Below, piece by piece: positions 38,728 to 48,205 of a stretch of DNA of 64,000 bases. The notes under the pieces were generated by a model. It had not been told where the DNA came from and did no database searches. It worked only from the letters and a program-made list of their open reading frames with translations. The stretch is from NCBI GenBank assembly GCA_026874595.1, contig CM049314.1, positions 54,913,812 to 54,977,811 of the forward strand, in the 5' to 3' direction. Every line of letters begins with the position of its first letter. Position 1 is the stretch's first letter. The DNA comes from Sipunculus nudus (lineage: Eukaryota; Annelida; Sipuncula; Golfingiida; Sipunculidae). Both the position numbers and the translations under genes were made by a program.

Positions 38728-39192
38728 TTCAGCACCAACCCCAGCTCCCGTCTCATAAACCCAGCAAAAAGTGAGATGGGCAGACCAAGTAAAATCATCC
38801 TGGAATCGATCAACAAATCAGTAAGGGCAGCCACCTCAGTAAACCAGTGGACAAGCACAGCTAATGTACTGGAATGGTTCAATAACATCCCGGACAAAAA
38901 ATCCCATACATTCATTACATTCGACATCATTGAGTTTTACCCCTCCATATCAAAACAACTCCTCACTGATACAATCAAATGGGCAAGACAAACGACGGAC
39001 ATCTCCAACCTGGACATCGAAGTCATCATGCATTCAAGAGAGTCTGTACTATTTCACAGCGGCACGGCATGGACGAAAAAGGGCTCCGACGAACACTTCG
39101 ACGTCACTATGGGAAGCTTAGACGGGGCGGCTGTGCGAACTAGTTGGTCTATACATCCTCAACGAACTCAGCCACCACTTCGATAAACACGC
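38728..39192 (+). pseudogene. Penelope-like RT, 5' piece (interrupted by LTR element)
   Basis: The frame from upstream of 38776 reads RLINPAKSEMGRPSK, then FITFDIIEFYPSIS, the RT motif A with its catalytic aspartate, then FDVTMGSLDGA. A single-base frameshift near 39131 moves the frame to CELVGLY. The 5' end of the RT is missing at the head-to-head junction. Coding resumes at 45597 after the LTR retrotransposon; the flanking CACGC is duplicated. Confidence 0.8.
39188..39192. repeat. Target-site duplication CACGC, left
   Basis: CACGC immediately before the 5' LTR equals CACGC at 45592-45596 right after the 3' LTR. Five-base duplications are typical of Ty3/gypsy integration. Confidence 0.9.
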
Positions 39193-40306
39193 TGTCACCA
39201 GAAATCGGTGACAATATGTACGGTGTTTTGTATCATAGTTTAACGAAGTCTGTTCTCTATTGATATTGACGTGAAGCGTCTTCCTAAAGCGTTGACAGGT
39301 CTTGATTGTATATATATGAAATCCCATCGGCTATCAGCTGATTTTATCTGTGTCACGCATTGAGTGTATTAATTCTGGTATGTGGGTCGCCAAGGTGACG
39401 CTAGCAGTCAAACCAGGTCACATATAACCTTATATGGGACACGAGCCATAAGCCAATCAGAGAACCGGATCGCCGTATTGTGACGACGATTGTGACGTCA
39501 GAGTTCAGGGAGAGACGCTGGAAGCTGCCTTCAGTTGGGTCTTGAAGCTTGAGGTGGCAGCACGCACGCACGGGAGTAGGAACATTGAAACGCCAGAAAC
39601 GGCATAGAAGCAAGCTTCTACTTGTAGCAAGGACCCAGCTCATGAGAACTCAGCCGTGCTGCCGACAGAGCTTCGTATTGGCGATAAAGTGAGAGAGCGC
39701 GCTCGTCACCTGCCGGCCTAGTTCAGCTTGACCTAAATACATAACCGCCGTAAGCCTAGAAACCATTGCTACACGAGCAAGGTCAAGGACTCTAAGCTCT
39801 GCGTAAACAAAGAGCGCTATTGCATTCATGTGAACGTAATCCTACCCGGGTCGCTGACAAGCAAGATCAGTTGAAGATCGCTAAACTCAGAAAGACTATA
39901 TGCTGCTAACCATACGCTAGATTCTACACAAAACAGTAACCAGAGATCTCTGAAGGAACTGGACTTTATTGGTTTTTATACAAACCACGGACTCAGTAAA
40001 TATCCTGTATTTTTAATGTGAAGGACTGTCGTATTGACACATCAACGCACACACACATCTACATCTTTGTAAGTATTGTCTTGAATTATATTGTGAATTT
40101 AACCTGATGTCTCATAGTTTCTATTGATCTGGGTGTATGATTGTCTGGTATTTTTATACACGTCCTTAAAAGAACCTGGAAATGTCACCTGTAATGACCG
40201 GGATCTAATTTCTTGATTAATGAAATCAAGTGGCGAGCGTTAACCCATCCTATTGTTTTATAGGATATATCCGTTGTAAAGCTTTCACGTTAAGTTAGGG
40301 GTGACA
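39193..40306 (+). repeat. 5' LTR
   Basis: 1114 bp, TG...CA ends. Contains a TATATATA stretch near 39309-39317 and a CRE-like TGACGTCA at about 39492-39499 that could drive transcription. Nearly identical to the 3' LTR. Confidence 0.95.
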
Positions 40307-40311
40307 TTGTA

Positions 40312-40330
40312 TGGCGAGCGTGCCAGGATA
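40312..40330 (+). promoter_or_regulatory. Putative primer-binding site
   Basis: TGGCGAGCGTGCCAGG starts 5 bases after the 5' LTR. The leading TGG would pair with a tRNA 3' CCA. Which tRNA is not determined. Confidence 0.45.
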
Positions 40331-41027
40331 TAATTAGCCTTAAAAAAAACTGGCTAATTACAGTAAGTTTCAGAAGTTTTGAACTGAGAAAACAGTACTG
40401 AAACCAGACATTCATATACTCAAACTAGAGTTGATCTGAATTAATAATTGGAAATGACACCAAACTGATGTTGTAGTGTATACTTGCACAATGAAATTAC
40501 CCCACTGTTAGGAGTTAATATTTATTCAGTGAGAATATTACCTGAAGCACAACATTGTTTCAAGATCGGCATATACCTTGTAGATTTGGCTAGAACACAT
40601 GCATGTTTTGTGAAAAATGCTAGTTCAGTGATACCTGGACATCATTATTGGGTTGATATAAACCCAGATTAGAGTGAAAATTTTTGATGTTGTTAGATAC
40701 GCCCTGGTATAATTTTTTCTACACTAGTTTGTGATTGGTCACGTGGTAGGGTCTCTTGACAGGTAAGTTTACCCCTCCCGATTGGCATGGTAATTATAGG
40801 TGCATGGTGTTTATTGATATCTTGATATCCATCCGTCCATCCGTCTGGCCCTTCGTCCGACCTTCCGTCCGTCCGTCCGTATAAGTAGATTTTGATGCGT
40901 AGAGCTACCGTAGTGTTATTGTACGGATACCGCCGGTTCGTTAGGTTGGCTTTAACAGTACGTATTTACGGATTTTTAAGAGCGGATATTACTAGATACT
41001 GGAATCTTACTAGGTTAGAGCGTTACC

Positions 41028-43895
41028 ATGGAAACGTTAGAGTCACTTGTTAGATGCGGACAGGCCTTGGGGCTTAAGGACCAGGCTTTACAAGATTATG
41101 TTGAGGCTAGACGGCGTGCGGATGAAGAACGTGAGGAAAGAGCTAGGCAACGTGAAATAGAGAAGGAACAGCGGGAATTAGAGCGTGAGCAGCGGGAATT
41201 AGAGCGCGAGCGAGAGGCTAGAGCCCACGAATTAGAGGTTCTAAGGTTAAAGTCTGACTCTGGGGTTAAAGAAGAGAGAAGTAGGGATGTATTCCCGAAA
41301 ATCCAGCTTCCACCTTTTGATGAGGCTCACGATCAGCTAGATGCGTTTCTTGAGCGATTTGAGCGATTAGCTGTATGTCAAGGCTATGATAGGGAGAATT
41401 GGGCGTTACACCTGAGTCCGTTACTGCGGGGTAAGGCGCTAGGGACTTACACACAGTTATCGGTTAGTGAGGCCATGGATTACGATAAGTTAAAGATAGC
41501 CTTGTTAAAGCGATACCAAATGACCGAAGAGGGTTATCGACACAAGTTTCGGACTTGTAGGCCTGAGCGAGGCGAAACGCCGAGTCAGTTTGCGGTGAGA
41601 CTGAGTGGATACCTAGACCATTGGATAGGGATGGCAGGGGTCGGAGGTGACTACGACGGGGTAGTTAACCTGTTGATGTGTGAGCAGTTCGTAAACTGCT
41701 GTAGTAGGGATCTCTCTATGTTTTTGAAAGAGAGACGGTGTCGTGACTTTGATAGTATGGTAGACTTAGCCGAGAGTTATACGGAGGCTCACGGTATACA
41801 CAGCCTTACAGCAGGTCCTCGTTATGGCAATAATGTGCCGCGTCCAGCGCAACCGGTATCTCAGCCTAGAGAGAAGCGAGAGGTTGAGCGCAGTCCGGGC
41901 GGTCAGACATTTAAGCCATCAGGAGGCATCAGATGTTATTTATGTAATGAACTGGGACATAAGGCGCGGGAATGTAAGACTAGTGCCCGGTCGAGGCCTA
42001 GGTCTTCCCCTCAAGTAGGGCGTGCTGCTGGCGATCAGCAGAGGTATGGGACTAATTTTAGCCCCCCGTATAACCCAAAACAGAAACCGGAGACTATGTC
42101 AATGGCAGTAGTCGAGGCGGAAACGGAGACAGTCGGTGCGGTAAAACCGGAAGTAGAGAGTCCGAGTCAGTCGTTAGGATTTGCTGCCCAGACAGAAGGC
42201 GGAATCTCGTTACCTGTGTGTGAAGGGCTGGTGAATGGTAAGTCAGCGAGGGTGCTGCGGGATTCGGGATGTTCCTCGGCAGGAATACGTGAGTCGTACG
42301 TCGAGCCGAATCAGTTCACCGGACACCAGGTCGAGTGTAGGTTGTTCGGGTCTGTAAGACAATTTCCTACGGCTAGGATTAATGTGGACTGTGCGTACTT
42401 TGTCGGTACTATCGAGGCAATGGTGGTCGGGGATGCTGTATGTGATTTAGCGCTAGGTAACGTAGCGGGAGCGCGTGATCCGTATGATCCGGACCCGACG
42501 TGGAAGTCTGAGCGGTCCTCAGGCATAGTGTGTGACGGTGTAGAGTCACAAAAGGAGGTGTCGTCCGCGGTGGAGACACGGAGCGCTGCACGAGAGAAAC
42601 AGATACCGACGCGTAGCTTGAATGTTGCAAGCCCAGTTGCCGATGTGAGTCCGGCCGAATTTTTGAAGGCGCAGGAGGAGGATGGGTCTTTAGCGCCGTA
42701 TTGGAGGCTAGCTAGAGAGGCTAGAAATGATAGTCCATTTAGAATTGAGGACGGATATTTAGTTCGGGTTGTGAGTGATAAACGGGGAGATCAAGATGGA
42801 TCTCGAGTGGTGGTACCTCAGACGTTACGGTACGACGTAATGAGGATGGGCCACGAAGCGGTTATGGCGGGCCATCAGGGCATAGACAAAACGCACGACC
42901 GCGTGAGAACTCAGTTTTTCTGGAAAGGGATGTATAATGACATTGCTGAGTTTTGCAAGTCCTGTCCCATTTGCCAGAAAACCATACCGAAAGGCAAGGT
43001 GCCTGGAGCTACGTTAGGCCAGATGCCATTAATTGATGAGCCCTGGCGTAGAATTTCGATGGATCTGGTTGGGCCGATCCATCCAGCGTCTGAGAGAGGT
43101 CACAGGTATATTCTGACCGTTATGGATTATGCCACTAGATATCCGGAGGCTGTTGCTTTAAAGAACATAGATACAGTCTCTGTGGCTGATGCGCTAGTTG
43201 ATATTTATGCGCGGTTAGGAGTGCCGTCAGAGGTGCTTACTGACATGGGAACACAATTTACGTCAGACCTCATGCGAGAAGTTAGCCGTGTTTTGTCTGT
43301 AAGACAGCTCACCACTACTCCTTACCATCCTATGTGCAACGGAATGGTGGAGAGATTCAATGGAACGTTAAAGTTAATGTTGAAACGGATGTGCGAGGAA
43401 AGACCGCGAGATTGGGATCGGTACCTCAGCGCCGTGCTTTTTGCGTACCGAGAAGCGCCACATGAGAGCACAGGGTTCTCACCCTTTGAGTTGCTCTATG
43501 GTAGGATCGTTAGAGGACCGATGCGGATTCTAAGGGATCTGTGGACCAAGCGAGATACTAGCGTCGAGACTAAAACCACGTACCAATACGTCCTGGACCT
43601 ACAAGACAAACTAAGCGACACATGCGCGTTAGCTAGAGAGGCGTTGAACAAATCAGCGAACAGACACAGACTGTTATATGATAGAGGTAAATGCACGCGC
43701 AGGTTTGAGGCCGGAGACGAAGTTTTGTTGTTACTCCCGACGGAGCGGAACAAATTAATGGTACAGTGGAAAGGCCCCTATACTATTGTAAACAGGGTTG
43801 GGGACTTAGACTATCGGATTAAGATTGGCGATAAGGTTAAAACCTTCCACGTGAATATGCTGAAACGGTACCATGCTAGAAACGATTTTATTTGA
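41028..43895 (+). CDS. Gag-protease-integrase polyprotein of the LTR element, 955 aa
   Basis: ATG in context ACCATGG. Residues about 30-75 form a charged coiled coil rich in ERE repeats. Residues about 90-260 are a gypsy-type Gag capsid region. A CX2CX4HX4C zinc knuckle has C303, C306, H311 and C316. A retropepsin-like motif LRDSGCS places the catalytic Asp at 412. A long divergent spacer follows without any RT motifs. The integrase has an HHCC zinc finger from about H609, then D679, D739 and E775, a proper D-D-35-E core, and a C-terminal domain ending near KRYHAR. The protein packages, processes and integrates its RNA-derived DNA, but it cannot make DNA without RT supplied in trans. The integrase has TDMGTQF where SDRGTQF is usual. 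The frame ends at the deletion junction. Confidence 0.9.
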   Translation: METLESLVRCGQALGLKDQALQDYVEARRRADEEREERARQREIEKEQRELEREQRELEREREARAHELEVLRLKSDSGVKEERSRDVFPKIQLPPFDEAHDQLDAFLERFERLAVCQGYDRENWALHLSPLLRGKALGTYTQLSVSEAMDYDKLKIALLKRYQMTEEGYRHKFRTCRPERGETPSQFAVRLSGYLDHWIGMAGVGGDYDGVVNLLMCEQFVNCCSRDLSMFLKERRCRDFDSMVDLAESYTEAHGIHSLTAGPRYGNNVPRPAQPVSQPREKREVERSPGGQTFKPSGGIRCYLCNELGHKARECKTSARSRPRSSPQVGRAAGDQQRYGTNFSPPYNPKQKPETMSMAVVEAETETVGAVKPEVESPSQSLGFAAQTEGGISLPVCEGLVNGKSARVLRDSGCSSAGIRESYVEPNQFTGHQVECRLFGSVRQFPTARINVDCAYFVGTIEAMVVGDAVCDLALGNVAGARDPYDPDPTWKSERSSGIVCDGVESQKEVSSAVETRSAAREKQIPTRSLNVASPVADVSPAEFLKAQEEDGSLAPYWRLAREARNDSPFRIEDGYLVRVVSDKRGDQDGSRVVVPQTLRYDVMRMGHEAVMAGHQGIDKTHDRVRTQFFWKGMYNDIAEFCKSCPICQKTIPKGKVPGATLGQMPLIDEPWRRISMDLVGPIHPASERGHRYILTVMDYATRYPEAVALKNIDTVSVADALVDIYARLGVPSEVLTDMGTQFTSDLMREVSRVLSVRQLTTTPYHPMCNGMVERFNGTLKLMLKRMCEERPRDWDRYLSAVLFAYREAPHESTGFSPFELLYGRIVRGPMRILRDLWTKRDTSVETKTTYQYVLDLQDKLSDTCALAREALNKSANRHRLLYDRGKCTRRFEAGDEVLLLLPTERNKLMVQWKGPYTIVNRVGDLDYRIKIGDKVKTFHVNMLKRYHARNDFI

Positions 43896-44255
43896 AATGT
43901 GATGCATCTGATGTGGGTATTGGCTGCATCCTGATGCAAAGACACGAGGGGATCATGCACCCAGTAGCTTATGCCAGTCGCAAACTATTGCCCAGGGAGA
44001 GAAATTACTCCACCATCGAGAAAGAGTCATTAGCAATTGTATGGTCTGTACAGAAATTTGAGATGTACCTGGCTTGTAGACCGTTCACCATTCAGACCGA
44101 CCACAAACCATTAAAGTGTATTAGCAAATCAAAATGTGCTAATAAGAGAGTAATGAGATGGGCACTGGTTCTACAAGAGTTTAGATTTGATATTGAAGCA
44201 GTGTAAGGTAAACTAAACCATAAACCTGATTTTCTTAGCAGACTGCCTGAGTGTT
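43886..44255 (+). pseudogene. RNase H fragment of the LTR element (RT missing)
   Basis: In a different frame from integrase and starting within a few bases of its stop, CDASDVGIGCILMQ opens an RNase H domain. It continues with PVAYASRKL, EKESLAIVW and QTDHKPLK, so the catalytic Asp, Glu and Asp are present. A TAA at 44203-44205 breaks the frame, after which it reads on to DFLSRLPEC and a stop at 44253-44255, the usual end of a gypsy RNase H. Nothing codes beyond it, so RNase H was the C-terminus of pol, supporting the integrase-first order. The upstream RT, normally about 450 residues, is absent. Confidence 0.85.
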
Positions 44256-44461
44256 AGGATGTAATGAGCTATAATGTTTAGCCAGTTAAGTCTAAACATG
44301 TACAAGATTTTGCCCTGTGTCATAGACCGTGGGCATGTACTAATGACAACTTGTTACATGACCCTTATGTATTGCTATGTATTGCTACAAGTAAATATGT
44401 TTAGCTGGACCCTGTAAGATAGAACGATACGATGTATCGAGAAAATACTGTGTATTTTCCT

Positions 44462-44477
44462 TAAAAGGAGGGGGTGA
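44462..44477 (+). promoter_or_regulatory. Polypurine tract of the LTR element
   Basis: TAAAAGGAGGGGGTGA directly before the 3' LTR start; expected primer site for plus-strand DNA synthesis. Confidence 0.8.
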
Positions 44478-45591
44478 TGTCACCAGAAATCGGTGACAAT
44501 ATGTACGGTGTTTTGTATCATAGTTTAACGAAGTCTGTTCTCTATTGATATTGACGTGAAGCGTCTTCCTAAAGCGTTGACAGGTCTTGATTGTATATAT
44601 ATGAAATCCCATCGGCTATCAGCTGATTTTATCTGTGTCACGCATTGAGTGTATTAATTCTGGTATGTGGGTCGCCAAGGTGACGCTAGCAGTCAAACCA
44701 GGTCACATATAACCTTATATGGGACACGAGCCATAAGCCAATCAGAGAACCGGATCGCCGTATTGTGACGACGATTGTGACGTCAGAGTTCAGGGAGAGA
44801 CGCTGGAAGCTGCCTTCAGTTGGGTCTTGAAGCTTGAGGTGGCAGCACGCACGCACGGGAGTAGGAACATTGAAACGCCAGAAACGGCATAGAAGCAAGC
44901 TTCTACTTGTAGCAAGGACCCAGCTCATGAGAACTCAGCCGTGCTGCCGACAGAGCTTCGTATTGGCGATAAAGTGAGAGAGCGCGCTCGTCACCTGCCG
45001 GCCTAGTTCAGCTTGACCTAAATACATAACCGCCGTAAGCCGAGAAACCATTGCTACACGAGCAAGGTCAAGGACTCTAAGCTCTGCGTAAACAAAGAGC
45101 GCTATTGCATTCATGTGAACGTAATCCTACCCGGGTCGCTGACAAGCAAGATCAGTTGAAGATCGCTAAACTCAGAAAGACTATATGCTGCTAACCATAC
45201 GCTAGATTCTACACAAAACAGTAACCAGAGATCTCTGAAGGAACTGGACTTTATTGGTTTTTATACAAACCACGGACTCAGTAAATATCCTGTATTTTTA
45301 ATGTGAAGGACTGTCGTATTGACACATCAACGCACACACACATCTACATCTTTGTAAGTATTGTCTTGAATTATATTGTGAATTTAACCTGATGTCTCAT
45401 AGTTTCTATTGATCTGGGTGTATTATTGTCTGGTATTTTTATACACGTCCTTAAAAGAACCTGGAAATGTCACCTGTAATGACCGGGATCTAATTTCTTG
45501 ATTAATGAAATCAAGTGGCGAGCGTTAACCCATCCTATTGTTTTATAGGATATATCCGTTGTAAAGCTTTCACGTTAAGTTAGGGGTGACA
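44478..45591 (+). repeat. 3' LTR
   Basis: 1114 bp, nearly identical to the 5' LTR. Followed by the CACGC target duplication at 45592-45596. Confidence 0.95.
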
Positions 45592-45596
45592 CACGC

Positions 45597-46682
45597 ATTC
45601 GGTTTGTACCGTTACGACGGACTCGCGGCGTTCAGGAATATCACGACAAGAACCTCGTCCAAAATCACAGCAAAATTAAAAGACCTGTTTTTGAATTTCG
45701 GCCTCAGAATAACCACCGCAGTGAGCAAGCACTTCGTGAATTTCCTCGACGTTACGCTCAATCTCCAGACGGGCATCCACCAACCATACAGAAAACCGAA
45801 CGACCATCCTCTATACGTAAACACACACTCCAACCACCTACCAGCGGTACTAAAACAGATTCCCGCCGGAGTCTCACAACGGATATCACAACTCTCAAGC
45901 AATAGAGAAGCCTTCGAAAACACGAAACAAATATACAGCGATGCACTACAGTCAAGCGGATACCACCAACACGCACAGGGAATGACATACGTACCAACAG
46001 TGAAAAATCAAACTGACAAAAAACGTCGAAGACGATATATTCTATGGTTCATCCCACCATTCAGCTCCAATGTAAAAACTAAAGTAGCCAGAATATTCCT
46101 TAATCTAGTCAAAAAGCACTTCCCCAACAACCATACACTCCACAAAATATTCAACAGGAACTCCGTCAAAGTCAGCTATATACAGCACCATGCCAAACAT
46201 GCAATCTATAATTAAGAGACATAACAACCAACTTTCGGGCCGACAGAATAAAACGCAACTAAGCGGATGCAATTGTCGCAAAAAATCAGTGTCCCCTTCA
46301 AGGAGCATGCCTACAAGCTGGTATAATCTAAGTTCATTTGGCTCCAACAAAACACAAACACCCCATATTCAATAAGCTGGCGGGTCCTCAAGCGCGCACC
46401 ACCTAGAAAGCTCCCCAGTGGAATTTGTAATCTATGCCTAGAAGAAAAGGTCCAAATCATAACGTTCCCCAAGACACAAAGACGCAACAAAAGATCAGAG
46501 CTCATTTCCAAATGCAGACATAATCATAATCCCCCCCCACACTCCCACCTGACCATGGCTGAGTGCTTCGGCACGTAATTACATAATGTCACCAACCGTT
46601 CCTTAACATTTCACATCTGATGATTGAGGCAGCATGAAAACACGTGTTAATGTGTAACTGAACATTTACGTTGTAAATTCTG
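45597..46682 (+). pseudogene. Penelope-like RT, 3' piece, right arm
   Basis: Continues the RT interrupted at 39192. The catalytic motif C reads YRYDG instead of the usual YRDDG, so the first catalytic Asp is replaced by Tyr. It is followed by the FLDVTLNL region, a basic KKRRRR stretch and the KIFNRNSVKVSY motif. A frameshift falls near 46185, and about 45 codons of the GIY-YIG domain (from the IIYAA strand through the RNHKK helix) are deleted near 46325 compared with the left arm. The right terminal sequence holds a second hammerhead-like motif. This copy is dead. Confidence 0.85.
46612..46654 (+). ncRNA. Hammerhead-ribozyme-like motif in the right Penelope arm
   Basis: Stem I CACAT (46612-46616) pairs with ATGTG (46650-46654); CTGATGA at 46617-46623; GAAA at 46636-46639; palindromic stem III AACACGTGTT (46639-46648); predicted cleavage after A46649. 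Identical to the left-arm copy across this stretch. The stem II closing pair is non-canonical, so activity is uncertain. Confidence 0.5.
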
Positions 46683-46748
46683 TGTATCAGCTCTTAGCAT
46701 CAGGCTAATGGAGCACTGTTAGATTCCTTCTGCACCTATATACTTCTA

Positions 46749-46749
<1 letters not shown>

Positions 46750-46809
<60 letters not shown>

Positions 46810-46821
46810 TATATATATAAG
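46750..46821. repeat. (TA)n microsatellite, right of the Penelope locus
   Basis: About 28 TA units, an interruption AAATA, then more TA. It mirrors the TA run at the left arm. A further interrupted TA run lies at 47081-47129. Confidence 0.95.
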
Positions 46822-46858
46822 ACGTAAATATAGTAAAGGTTCCAATACTTTTCATTAC

Positions 46859-46976
46859 CTTGATATTAATTATGGCAGCCTGGTTGCCCCTGCTTTCTAC
46901 CAGTTCCTTGGTGTTTAATTTGATAATTCTGGTAGTCAGGGTTATCCCTTCAACCACCGCCTCCGCCATCTCGAAC
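46859..46976 (-). CDS. Exon 4 of the unrecognised minus-strand gene
   Basis: 118 bp bounded by TCCACAG|G and ATCAAG|GTAATG. Its first base completes a codon begun in exon 3 (CT+G), and it ends in phase 0, matching exon 5. The peptide includes FEMAEAVVEGITLTTRII and ELVESRGNQAAIINIK, which looks like a folded or helical segment rather than noise. I do not recognise it. The intron below it, over 10 kb, contains the Penelope/LTR nest and the minisatellite. Confidence 0.55.
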
Positions 46977-47078
46977 CTGTGGAACATTCAGTATTACGTT
47001 ATAATTTATAATATTTCAACTGCCACGTATCCAAAAATATAAGATATAAGAAATAAAGGTATATTAGTTTTAGGTTTA

Positions 47079-47119
<41 letters not shown>

Positions 47120-47275
47120 TATATATATTAATTTATAATATACGTACTGATTAAAGTGCATTCAAATATATATCCTCCAGTTATAAATATTTGTTTTCTT
47201 AAACGTCCGTCAGCCTCAATAAATTACAGATACATGTCATCATAAACATCAGTCCATCATTTGGCGTTATTTTAT

Positions 47276-47282
<7 letters not shown>

Positions 47283-47307
<25 letters not shown>

Positions 47308-47308
47308 G
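47283..47308. repeat. (GT)n microsatellite followed by a G-rich run
   Basis: About 13 GT units, then GGGGAGGGGGGGG. Intronic in the minus-strand gene. Confidence 0.9.
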
Positions 47309-47553
47309 GGAGGGGGGGGGTATTCTTACATTGGGTGTACTAAAAAGGCCGCTAATGTTTATAAGATTTACATGGGAAACCAGTCAACAGTCCTTGTTCA
47401 AATTGATAAATAAATCTTTAACTTAATATTAAACAATTCAATACAAATACCATGATTGTCTATTTTATTTTCATTTTGTGTGGACAAATTTCTATAACAT
47501 ATTAATTTTGTACTAACTTACTTATCTAATTATACGTTTTTAAAAGTACTCAC

Positions 47554-48020
47554 AGTTCTTCATCTTCATCATCAGCTTCCTCCTCATCCTCCTCATCACT
47601 TTCCTCCTCCTCTTCCTCATCACTCTCCTCCTCCACCTGGACCATCACTTCATCCAACACCTCCTCTAACACCTCACTAACCATCTTGCTCTTCACCATC
47701 TCCTCCTTTATCTCTTTGTACATTTTACACACCATCTCCCGTGCCAGATTCCACATCTCCTCTTCCTCTTTCCTCATAACAACGGTTTCAACCAACTCCA
47801 TCAAAAATACATCAACCACCTCCTTTAACTCCTCCTCTTCGCTTGTAATTACCGTTTCAATCAACTCCTCCTCCTCCTCCTCTTCAATCCTATCCACCTC
47901 CACCAACACATCCTTCACCTCTTCCGTCGCCACTTCCACCACCTCCAACCCACCTCTCATCTCATCTCTCTCCTCACTCCACACCTCCTCCGCCTCCTCC
48001 CTCACCTCACTTTTCTTCTC
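47554..48020 (-). CDS. Exon 3 of the minus-strand gene: acidic coiled-coil, about 155 codons
   Basis: Bounded by a CAATTGCAG acceptor and an AAGAACT|GTGAGTA donor. It enters in phase 0 and leaves after two bases of a codon completed by exon 4. The peptide is extremely rich in Glu with Val, Leu, Ile and Met at heptad-like spacing, and ends in a pure Asp/Glu tail (SDEEEEEE, DEDEEE). The complementary CTCCTC-rich plus strand could be dismissed as low complexity, but the matching splice sites and open frame argue for a real exon. Likely a long acidic coiled coil. The composition alone gives no function. Confidence 0.55.
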
Positions 48021-48202
48021 CTGCAATTGAAAAAAAAAATAAATCATGTCTGATCAATTTTTGACATTGAAAACAAATAACGAATCTTTGCATACAAATT
48101 GTATTTCTTTATAAAACTGAAAGTATATATCATGTTTTAATAGTGCTTGCAACATACTGTGATTACTACATTTTACTGATACTTGTTTATAGCGTGTATA
48201 AC

Positions 48203-48205
48203 TTA
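48203..48205. repeat. Target duplication TTA, left
   Basis: TTA here and at 49706-49708 flank the inverted-repeat element, the three-base TWA duplication typical of PIF/Harbinger elements. Confidence 0.7.

Larger units (their letters stand above)
39193..45591 (+). mobile_element. Ty3/gypsy LTR retrotransposon, Gmr1-like domain order, RT deleted
   Basis: 6399 bp with two 1114-bp LTRs (TGTCACC...GGGGTGACA), 5-bp target duplications, and inserted in a Penelope-like RT gene. Order: leader, one 955-codon Gag-protease-integrase frame, then an RNase H fragment ending just before the polypurine tract. In ordinary gypsy elements RT and RNase H precede integrase. RNase H after integrase is the order of Gmr1-like elements described in animals. 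Here the RT between integrase and RNase H is gone. The LTRs differ at only two positions that I found (near 39756 versus 45041, and near 40137 versus 45422), so insertion is recent. Confidence 0.92.

Noticed and set aside
38776-39186. Treating the 136-codon frame as a complete gene
   Set aside because: It is the 5' piece of the Penelope RT, ending in a frameshift and the LTR insertion.
47686-48030. Plus-strand Ser/Thr-rich ORF opposite the acidic exon
   Set aside because: Shadow of the minus-strand Glu-rich exon, which has matching splice sites.
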